Part shown: positions 1 through 6,058 of the stretch, piece after piece
How the letters are laid out: each line of letters starts with the position of its first letter
How positions within the stretch are numbered: position 1 is the first letter of the stretch
NCBI GenBank assembly: GCA_003165095.1
Contig: PLSH01000076.1
Span: forward strand, 16,057 to 22,114
Length of the DNA: 6,058 bases
Direction: 5' to 3'
Source: Acidobacteriaceae bacterium
Lineage (GTDB): Bacteria; Acidobacteriota; Terriglobia; Terriglobales; Acidobacteriaceae
Notes under the pieces: model-generated
What the model saw: the letters and a program-made list of their open reading frames with translations, nothing else
What the model was told of the DNA's origin: nothing
The model's database searches: none
Made by a program: the position numbers and the translations under genes

Positions 1-467
<467 letters not shown>

Positions 468-468
<1 letters not shown>

Positions 469-926
469 TGGAGATGGAAAAGACCGGCGCGGAGGATTTC
501 GAGCGCGGCGTAGACAATGGTGGCGGCAGCAATCGGGGCGTCAAGAATCGGGGCATTGAGCCGCTTTTGAAGAGCTACTTTTACTGGACCTATTCGCGCG
601 GGTCGTTCCACTACGACGTGCTGGTGACACTGATCCTGCTGTTTATTTTCATTACGCCGCAGCTGTGGAATTATGGGGCCAAGCCATCGACGATCCCAGG
701 CCCGGTGCATCCGATCCTGGTGAGCGGCAACGACGGGCGCGGGGTGATTGTGACGGTGCAGGCGGCGGACGTGAAGGTGGCCGCGGGAGCATCGGACGCG
801 GTGGTGAAAAAGGCGCTGCGGCAGGCCATTGAGCCGGTCACCGGCGACGCGGTGTTTGTGGAGCGCTGGGAGACGGTGACGGACGCCCAGGGAAATGTTG
901 AGTGGAAGGTCTGGGCGCACCGGTAG
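468..926 (+). CDS. Small single-pass membrane protein, ExbD/TolR-like membrane segment, function unknown
   Basis: I do not recognise a characterised family. The 152-residue product has a charged, Gly/Asn-rich N-terminus with a short internal repeat (NRGVK-NRGIE, residues 22-31). An aromatic stretch (YFYWTYSRGSFHYD, 37-50) follows, then one hydrophobic helix (about 51-67), then an 80-85 residue soluble domain that looks beta-alpha-beta. There is no cleavable signal peptide. Arg/Lys before the helix predict N-terminus in the cytoplasm and C-terminal domain in the periplasm. The helix DVLVTLILLFIFITP resembles the ExbD/TolR helix: an Asp at its start, Phe nine residues later, then Thr and Pro. 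This is a resemblance, not an assignment. The start at 468 is supported by AAGGAG five bases upstream and by the TAATG overlap with serS. The LolA-like gene follows after 59 bases. I recall similar hypothetical proteins in acidobacteria (memory, unchecked). Confidence 0.85.
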
Positions 927-973
927 CTAAAGAACTTATGTCTCCCGAGCGCAGCGGCGCACATCGAACTGCC

Positions 974-982
974 AGAAGGAAG
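974..982 (+). promoter_or_regulatory. Ribosome binding site for the LolA-like gene
   Basis: AGAAGGAAG contains AAGGA (976-980), five bases before the ATG at 986. It supports that start over the in-frame ATG at 938, which has only a weak AAAGAA upstream, and over the ATG at 995, which is 14 bases away. Confidence 0.6.
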
Positions 983-985
983 TTT

Positions 986-1684
986 ATGCAATCCATGAGA
1001 AGGATTATCTTTGCCGCGTTGACGGTGCTGATGCTGCTGCCGTGCCGGGCGGCGTTTGCGGCCGACGATCTGAAGGCTGTGCTGGAAAAGCTGGATGCGG
1101 CCGCGACGAATTTCCACACCACTACGGCGGATTTCGAGTTTGATTCGACGCAGACTGTGCCGATAACGGACACGGACGTGCAAAAAGGCATTGTCTACTA
1201 CCAGCGCAACGGCACGAAGTACCAGATGGGCGTTCACATCAACGAAGACGACGGCCAGCCGGTGCCGAAGGTGGTGGTGTGCTGCGAAGGCGGGTTGATC
1301 AAGCTTTATGAAAAGCTTCCGAACCAGGTGACCACGCTGAGCAAGCTGAGCCAGTACGGAAGCTGGTTCATGCTTGGATTCGGCGCCAGCGGCAAGGAAC
1401 TTGAGGAGAAGTGGGAGATCACGTACGACGGCACGGAAACGGTTGACGGGGTGAAGACCGCCAAGCTGGAGATGGTGCCGAGGGATCCGGCGGTGAAGAA
1501 GAACCTGCCCAAGGTGATCCTGTGGATGGATACGGACAAGGGAGTGAGCCTGAAGCAATGGTTCGACCAGGGCGGGGGGCAGTCGCGGACCTGCCACTAC
1601 TCGAATATCAAGATGAATCAGAAATTGCCGAACGATGCTTTCAGCTTCAAGACCGACGGCAATACCACACATGTGAACCGGTAA
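986..1684 (+). CDS. lolA: LolA-like periplasmic lipoprotein carrier
   Basis: LolA proteins pick up lipoproteins released from the inner membrane by LolCDE and ferry them across the periplasm in a hydrophobic half-barrel. The 232-residue product begins with a classical signal peptide: MQSMRR, a hydrophobic core, then AFA|AD, giving likely cleavage after residue 25. The Cys at 20 follows LLP, a poor lipobox, so a soluble periplasmic protein is more likely than a lipoprotein. The mature part starts with an amphipathic helix (LKAVLEKLDAAATNF), then alternating strands, and ends with the family-like features ILWMDTDKGVSLKQW and a C-terminal NDAFSF strand. Mature length (about 207) slightly exceeds that of E. 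coli LolA (about 180). Cysteines at 99, 100 and 203 are unusual. It is probably the last gene of the serS operon. Its final 67 bases overlap the 3' end of the opposite-strand glycosyltransferase gene. The fold call is fairly firm; lolA is provisional because LolA-like paralogues can have other cargo. Confidence 0.8.
   Translation: MQSMRRIIFAALTVLMLLPCRAAFAADDLKAVLEKLDAAATNFHTTTADFEFDSTQTVPITDTDVQKGIVYYQRNGTKYQMGVHINEDDGQPVPKVVVCCEGGLIKLYEKLPNQVTTLSKLSQYGSWFMLGFGASGKELEEKWEITYDGTETVDGVKTAKLEMVPRDPAVKKNLPKVILWMDTDKGVSLKQWFDQGGGQSRTCHYSNIKMNQKLPNDAFSFKTDGNTTHVNR
1618..1684. other. Tail-to-tail overlap of the LolA-like and GT39-like genes
   Basis: The last 67 bases of the two convergent genes are shared. 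The + strand reads the last 22 codons of the LolA-like gene (ending TAA 1682-1684). The - strand reads the last 21 residues and the TGA of the glycosyltransferase. No room remains for an intergenic terminator, and I see no obvious hairpin followed by a T-run on either strand here. Confidence 0.85.
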
Positions 1685-3054
1685 AGGGCGATGCCCGAGA
1701 GCGCGAAGAGCATGGGGAAACACTCGAGCGTGTAGCGGGCCTCAGGCGCTTCGACGGTGAGGAGCAGGGCGCTGCGCAGGAGCATGTAAGCGAGCATGGC
1801 CCACCAGAAGCGCGGGCGGAGGCAGAGGCCGGCGAGCCCAAGCAGCAGATAAAGGGCGTTAAGCGCGGCATAGGCCCAACTGAAGCGAGTCTCCGCGTTG
1901 TGATGCGCATAGACCCACCAGTCGAGATCGATATTCAGATTTTCAACGCGGGGGCGGAGCCACATGTCGGCTACGCGGCCGAGTGGGAGCCAGGCGTAAT
2001 AACGCAGCGGGTGGGCGGCGATGCGTTCCTGAGCGAGGGCGGCAAAGCGCGAATCCACATCCGGCACGATATCCCTGGCGCCGTCGCGGATGTTGTAATC
2101 GTCGGCCAAATCGGCGGTCTGAGCATACTGAGCAGGCGAATCGAAAGCGCGGCTGGGCAGTTCAGAGAGATCGAGGGTGCTTCCCGGGACCGGCCAATAG
2201 ACCTGATAAGTGGAAACGAAGTCGAGGCACCAGGTTTTGACCCATCGCTGCCATCCGGGGTAGGTTTCCTGGCCGGGATCGTTGGCGTAACGGGGCGCGA
2301 GGGGCTGAAAAGTGTGAAAGACTCGCCAGTTGCGGGCGGTCCAGGCGGCAAAGGGTGCGAGAGCCAGCAAGGCGCACACGAGCGTCATGCGAAAGAGCTT
2401 TTTGGGCTCGATGCGAGGGCGTGGCAAACCGAACACCATGGCCGGCGCGAAGGCCACGGCGGCCAATGCGCCATCCGGCCGCAGCAGGGCGGCGAAGGTG
2501 ACCGCGAAGGTGAAGCAGAGGGCATTTCCCCAGCCGGGCCGGTCGTGGAAGCGGGCCATGGCCCAGAGCGCCAGCGCCAACAGGAAGAGAGTGGGGGTTT
2601 CAGTGAGCGGAGCGGCCGTATAGGAGGCTGTGAAAGGACAGAGCGCGGCGAGCCAGAGGGTTGCCAGCGCGGCGCCGGAACTGAGGGGCGGCGGGGCAAT
2701 GCGGCGAACGAATTGAGCGAGGAGCAGGCATCCGGCAAGTTCGAGCGCGATCTGCACGCAACAGGCGGCGAAGTAGTTCTCCATGCCAAAGAGCCGGAAG
2801 CAGGCGAGGAGAAAGAGCGGGTAGCCGGGCAGCCGGATCAGGGTGGGAGAGAGATTGCCGCTGGCTGCGTTCAGGGCGTAGCGGCCATGGAGCAGCAAGG
2901 TTTTGGCGAGGCCGCCGTAGATGAGGGTATCTCCATTCACCTCAAAGAGGTCTTTGAGCATGCAGAGGCGGAGGGCCAGGCCGGCGGCAAGGGGCAGCGC
3001 GGCAGGCGCCAAGCGTCTGATCACGGGCGATTGACTCTCAGGGGCGGCTTCCAT
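1618..3054 (-). CDS. Polytopic membrane glycosyltransferase, GT39/ArnT-like (PMT_2) class
   Basis: Enzymes of this class move a sugar from a polyprenyl-phosphate donor to a lipid, protein or glycan on the periplasmic face of the inner membrane. The 478-residue product has about ten to eleven hydrophobic segments (near 15-33, 76-95, 96-116, 126-145, 150-168, 176-210, 222-240, 391-412, 416-433 and 441-457). A hydrophilic, probably periplasmic, region spans about 241-390. The first loop carries the class signature NGDTLIYGGLAKTLL with Asp42, the expected catalytic or metal-binding acid. RLPGYPLF (74-81), TETPTLF (151-157) and LLRPDGAL (190-197) also fit the class. ATG at 3054 is the first possible ATG; no Shine-Dalgarno sequence precedes it. 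The TGA at 1620-1618 lies inside the LolA-like gene, so the last 21 residues are encoded antisense to it. The gene is divergent from the GH18-CE4-GT2 fusion. Class is confident; donor and acceptor are unknown. Confidence 0.88.
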   Translation of the reverse strand: MEAAPESQSPVIRRLAPAALPLAAGLALRLCMLKDLFEVNGDTLIYGGLAKTLLLHGRYALNAASGNLSPTLIRLPGYPLFLLACFRLFGMENYFAACCVQIALELAGCLLLAQFVRRIAPPPLSSGAALATLWLAALCPFTASYTAAPLTETPTLFLLALALWAMARFHDRPGWGNALCFTFAVTFAALLRPDGALAAVAFAPAMVFGLPRPRIEPKKLFRMTLVCALLALAPFAAWTARNWRVFHTFQPLAPRYANDPGQETYPGWQRWVKTWCLDFVSTYQVYWPVPGSTLDLSELPSRAFDSPAQYAQTADLADDYNIRDGARDIVPDVDSRFAALAQERIAAHPLRYYAWLPLGRVADMWLRPRVENLNIDLDWWVYAHHNAETRFSWAYAALNALYLLLGLAGLCLRPRFWWAMLAYMLLRSALLLTVEAPEARYTLECFPMLFALSGIALYRFTCVVLPSVLKLKASFGNF

Positions 3055-3059
3055 ACGAT
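3031..3059 (+). promoter_or_regulatory. Candidate sigma-70-type promoter for the GH18-CE4-GT2 gene
   Basis: TTGACT (3031-3036, five of six matches to TTGACA) is followed after exactly 17 bases by TACGAT (3054-3059, four of six matches to TATAAT). Transcription would start near 3066, leaving a leader of about 55 bases before the ATG at 3121. The -10 box abuts the start codon of the divergent glycosyltransferase (3054-3052) and the -35 box lies within its first codons. This is a pattern match only. Confidence 0.35.
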
Positions 3060-3104
3060 TCGTACTGTATAGCGTAGACCGTCTCAGCGGTTTTCGCGCA
3101 ACGC

Positions 3105-3108
3105 GGAG
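3105..3108 (+). promoter_or_regulatory. Weak, distant ribosome binding site of the fusion gene
   Basis: GGAG is the only Shine-Dalgarno-like sequence before the ATG at 3121. The gap of 12 bases is longer than usual. No alternative in-frame start lies closer, so ATG 3121 stands and initiation may be inefficient. Confidence 0.35.
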
Positions 3109-3120
3109 ACGATACTTTCC

Positions 3121-6058
3121 ATGCCCGATCGACAGATTTTCTTTGACCCGGAACGCAGACGCTGGAAACGGCTGCGCCGCATTCTGGATGCGGTGGCGGT
3201 AATATCCACGCTGGTGGTGGTGAGTTTCATCTTCAGTGTGATTCGGAACGAGGCGTTGCCGGAGTTGCTGCTGCCGACGCCCAAGCACAATTACCGGGCG
3301 CTGCCGGACCGTCCGCTGACACTCAACAGCCAGAAGAATCAGCGCCCGGCGCGGCGCAAGAGCAGCCGCAAGCCCTCCTCGATTCCTTTCAACACGGGTG
3401 AAGGTCTGCGCGCGGCTTACTACGTGCCGTACGACGAGGCCAGCTATTCCTCGTTCAAGGAACACGTTCACCAGATCGACATGCTGTTTCCGGAATGGCT
3501 GCATGTGGAGGCTCCGCAGGCAACATTGCTGGGCATCAACAACGACAGCCATCGCGAGTATCCGGTGATAAACGGGTCCACGGTTCACGACCCGGACGAC
3601 ATGGACAGGATCAAGCGCACAATCCAGGCGGCGCGGGTGGACACTGAAATCTTCCCGCACCTGAACAACTACGACTCCAACACACAGAGCTGGGAATCGA
3701 ACTACGGGGAAGTGCTGAAGGACGCAGGCAAGCGCGCGGCGCTGCGCGAGCAGATTCTGGACTTTTTCACGGCGTTTCCTGTTTATCGGGGGCTGTCGCT
3801 GGATTTTGAAAGTCTTCCCGACGACGCGGAGCCGGCCTACATGAGCTTCGTGCATGAGCTTTATGCGGGCATGCATTCACGCAACCTGCGGCTTTATGTG
3901 AACGCGGCGGTGGCTACGCCGGACGCCGAACTGAGCTCCCTGGCGGCCAACTCCGACGGCATTGTGCTGATGAACTACGACGAGCACCAGGTGACCAGCG
4001 ACCCCGGACCGATCGCCGGCCAGGACTGGTTTCTGGGCAACCTGCGCCGGGTGCTCAAGGTGGTTCCCAAGGAGAAGCTGATCTGCGCGGTGGGCAGCTA
4101 TGGCTACGATTGGACGCTTTCGATTCCCAACTCGAAGGACCGCAGGCATGCGAAGCCGGAGGTGCTCAATACCGGGGATCTGACGGTTTCAGACGCATGG
4201 CAAGAGGCGTCGGACGCCGACGCCGACATGGACCTGGACTACGACACGCTGAATCCGCACTTTGAGTACATCGACGAGGATCTGAATCAGCGGCACGTGG
4301 TGTGGTTCCTGGACGGGGTGACGCTGCTTGACGAAATGCGCGGCGCGCACGCACTGGGGCTGCAGACCTTTGCGTTATGGCGGCTGGGCTCAGAGGACAG
4401 CTCGCTGTGGAGCGTATGGGACCGGGCCAGCAACCCCGACTCGCTGCAGGCGCTGGGGTCTGTTCAGCCGGGACATGACATCGACATCGAAGGCGCCGGC
4501 GACATCATGCGCGTAACGAGCCTGCCGCAGCCGGGCAAACGCAGCGTGACCGTGGACACCGATGAGGCAGACCCGCGGAAGAAGCTCATTATCGACGAGC
4601 AAATGGATGTTTATCCGCGCACCTACACGGTGGATTACTACGGCTACCATCCCAATGAAGTGGCGATCTCGTTCGACGACGGCCCGGACCCCAAGTGGAC
4701 GCCGAAGATTCTCGACATCCTGAAAGAGAAGGACGTGAAAGGCACGTTCATGCTGATCGGCGCGGAGGCGGCGGAAAACATCGGCGTGATGCAGCGGCTG
4801 GCGCGGGAAGGCAACGAGATCGGGAACCACACCTGGACGCATCCGGACATCAGCGAAATATCGCCGCAGCAGCTCGATTTGCAGGTGAGGCTGACGCAGC
4901 GGTTGTTTGAGGCCAAGCTGGGCGTGGAGCCGCACTACTTCAGGCCACCTTACGATATTGACGAAGAGCCGGAGACGGACGACCAGGCAGCGCCGATTGT
5001 GCCTCTGCAGAACGAGGGCTACATCGTTATCGGGAGCAAGATCGACACGCACGACTGGGACGAGCATCCGCGCAAGACCACGGCGTCGATCGTGCAGTCG
5101 GTTCTGGACCAGTTGAAGACCATGCAGACCAAGCCGCAGTTTCGCGGCTCCATCATCCTGATGCATGACGGGGGCGGAGACCGCTCGGAGACGGTGGCGG
5201 CGCTGCCGGTGCTGATCGACACGCTGCGAGCGCACGGCTACACGATTGTGCCGGTCTCGGCGCTGATGGGGAAGACCACGGCGCAGGTGATGCCGCCACT
5301 GACGCTGTGGGAGCGGATGCGCGCGATTCCCGATTCGATTGCGTTTTCGGCGGTGGACATCATCGGCAATTTCATCGTGATGGTGTTCTTTGTCGGCGAT
5401 GTTTTGATGAGCGCGCGGCTGATTATTGTGGGCTTTCTGGCGGTGATCGACCGGCTGCGGCGGCCGCACCGCGCGGCTTCTCCGAGCTACAATCCGCGGG
5501 CGGCGGTGCTGATTCCGGCATATAACGAAGAGACGGTAATCGTCCGCACCATTCGATCGGTACTCAACTCCGACTACAGGAACCTGCACATCATTGTGAT
5601 CGACGATGGATCGACGGACCGGACCGCGGAGGTGGCGGCGGAGGCATACGCGCAGGAGATCGCAGCGGGGCGGGTGCAGGTGCTGACCAAGCGCAACGCA
5701 GGCAAGGCCGCCGCGCTGAACTATGCGCTGGAGCGCCTGAAGGAGGAGATCTACATCGGCATCGATGCGGACACGGTGATCGCCGCCGACGCAATCTCAA
5801 AACTGGTGCCGCACTTCGAAGACGCACGCATCGGCGCCATGGCCGGGAACGCGAAGGTGGGCAACCGCGTGAACCTGTGGACGCGCTGGCAGGCTCTCGA
5901 ATACATCACCAGCCAGAACTTCGAGCGCCGGGCGCTGGACCTGATGCACGTGGTGACGGTGGTTCCGGGGGCGATTGGGGCGTGGCGCACGGCGCCGGTG
6001 AAGGCCGCGGGAGGCTATCCGCTGAATACCGTGGCGGAAGACGCCGACCTGACCATGA
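3121..6058 (+). CDS. Membrane-anchored GH18 glycosidase - CE4 polysaccharide deacetylase - GT2 glycosyltransferase fusion (3' end outside window)
   Basis: One open frame of 979 visible residues runs off the right edge. Order: basic cytoplasmic N-terminus (1-20), membrane anchor (21-41), basic linker, GH18-type domain (about 95-435), linker, CE4 domain (about 510-715), membrane segment(s) (about 739-777), GT2 domain (from 790). GH18 signs: GLSLDFESL with Asp228 and Glu230 (the DxE of the active site), MNYD at 284-287, GSYGYDW at 326-332, ALW ending at Trp420. CE4 signs: SFDDGPD with Asp519/Asp520, HTWTH with His570/His574, RPPY at 608-611, LMHD with His682. GT2 signs: PAYNEE at 799-804, DDGSTD at 828-833, GKAAALN at 861-867, DAD at 882-884, EDADL at 973-977. 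The Q/RxxRW motif and final membrane helices should lie beyond base 6058. Likely role (inferred): synthesis and periplasmic deacetylation and cutting of an N-acetylhexosamine exopolysaccharide, like PgaC plus PgaB. The terminal TGA letters are out of frame. Confidence 0.93.
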   Translation, partial: MPDRQIFFDPERRRWKRLRRILDAVAVISTLVVVSFIFSVIRNEALPELLLPTPKHNYRALPDRPLTLNSQKNQRPARRKSSRKPSSIPFNTGEGLRAAYYVPYDEASYSSFKEHVHQIDMLFPEWLHVEAPQATLLGINNDSHREYPVINGSTVHDPDDMDRIKRTIQAARVDTEIFPHLNNYDSNTQSWESNYGEVLKDAGKRAALREQILDFFTAFPVYRGLSLDFESLPDDAEPAYMSFVHELYAGMHSRNLRLYVNAAVATPDAELSSLAANSDGIVLMNYDEHQVTSDPGPIAGQDWFLGNLRRVLKVVPKEKLICAVGSYGYDWTLSIPNSKDRRHAKPEVLNTGDLTVSDAWQEASDADADMDLDYDTLNPHFEYIDEDLNQRHVVWFLDGVTLLDEMRGAHALGLQTFALWRLGSEDSSLWSVWDRASNPDSLQALGSVQPGHDIDIEGAGDIMRVTSLPQPGKRSVTVDTDEADPRKKLIIDEQMDVYPRTYTVDYYGYHPNEVAISFDDGPDPKWTPKILDILKEKDVKGTFMLIGAEAAENIGVMQRLAREGNEIGNHTWTHPDISEISPQQLDLQVRLTQRLFEAKLGVEPHYFRPPYDIDEEPETDDQAAPIVPLQNEGYIVIGSKIDTHDWDEHPRKTTASIVQSVLDQLKTMQTKPQFRGSIILMHDGGGDRSETVAALPVLIDTLRAHGYTIVPVSALMGKTTAQVMPPLTLWERMRAIPDSIAFSAVDIIGNFIVMVFFVGDVLMSARLIIVGFLAVIDRLRRPHRAASPSYNPRAAVLIPAYNEETVIVRTIRSVLNSDYRNLHIIVIDDGSTDRTAEVAAEAYAQEIAAGRVQVLTKRNAGKAAALNYALERLKEEIYIGIDADTVIAADAISKLVPHFEDARIGAMAGNAKVGNRVNLWTRWQALEYITSQNFERRALDLMHVVTVVPGAIGAWRTAPVKAAGGYPLNTVAEDADLTM

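Noticed and set aside
902..985. Longer N-terminus for the LolA-like protein, including the ATG at 938
   Set aside because: It would put a polar extension before a clean signal peptide and overlap the previous gene (or use a poor ribosome site); ATG 986 has a good Shine-Dalgarno sequence at normal spacing.
1034..1048. Lipobox (LLPC, Cys20) in the LolA-like protein
   Set aside because: Pro directly before Cys does not fit a signal peptidase II site, and a good signal peptidase I site (AFA|AD) follows five residues later.
671..1723. 350-codon - strand open frame across the small membrane protein and LolA-like genes
   Set aside because: His/Arg-rich product without a recognisable domain, fully antisense to two supported genes.
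1522..3072. Long + strand open frame (516 codons) opposite the glycosyltransferase gene
   Set aside because: It is antisense to a convincing membrane enzyme. Its product is a Gly/Glu/Arg-rich chain without domains or hydrophobic core, as expected from the complement of a GC-rich Leu/Ala-rich gene.
3055..3876. Upstream extension of the - strand glycosyltransferase frame over the fusion gene
   Set aside because: The extra residues are Arg/His/Val-rich shadow of the GH18 domain on the other strand; the membrane protein begins naturally at the ATG at 3054.
4390..5589. 399-codon - strand open frame under the CE4/GT2 region
   Set aside because: Arg/His-rich shadow of the fusion gene, whose + strand motifs are unambiguous.
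6056..6058. TGA at the very end of the window as a stop for the fusion gene
   Set aside because: The gene's frame reads ...GAC CTG ACC ATG A; the TGA is out of frame and the GT2 domain is incomplete at this point.

Overview
The window looks like chromosomal DNA of a GC-rich Gram-negative bacterium, most likely an acidobacterium (Acidobacteriaceae/Terriglobia type). The lineage is an inference from recalled protein style: the small membrane protein after serS, the LolA-like protein, and the N-terminal style of the large fusion protein. A LolA-like periplasmic protein supports a two-membrane cell. I see no mobile element, RNA gene, CRISPR array or sign of recent transfer, and no gene-free stretch longer than 66 bp.

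Layout: (1) 1-468 +, the C-terminal part of seryl-tRNA synthetase, cut by the left edge. (2) 468-926 +, a 152-residue single-pass membrane protein whose ATG overlaps the serS stop by one base (TAATG). Its membrane segment resembles that of ExbD/TolR. (3) 986-1684 +, a secreted LolA-like protein with a clear signal peptide. These three genes probably form one operon. (4) 3054-1618 -, a 478-residue polytopic glycosyltransferase of the GT39/ArnT-like class. It runs tail-to-tail into the LolA-like gene and overlaps its last 67 bases. (5) 3121-6058 +, divergent from (4) across a 66-bp gap and running off the right edge: a very large fusion with an N-terminal membrane anchor, a GH18-type glycosidase domain, a CE4 polysaccharide deacetylase domain, a membrane linker and a GT2 processive glycosyltransferase domain.

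The fusion is the most interesting element. In one chain it joins the three activities (synthase, deacetylase, glycoside hydrolase) that the Pga poly-N-acetylglucosamine system divides between PgaC (GT2) and PgaB (CE4 plus a glycosidase). The expected topology puts GH18 and CE4 in the periplasm and GT2 in the cytoplasm, so the protein could build and edit an exopolysaccharide while it crosses the membrane. I recall similar three-domain proteins in genome databases, so the architecture is probably not new, but I know of no biochemical study. The divergent GT39-type enzyme, which would use lipid-linked sugars, makes this a plausible small envelope-glycan locus.
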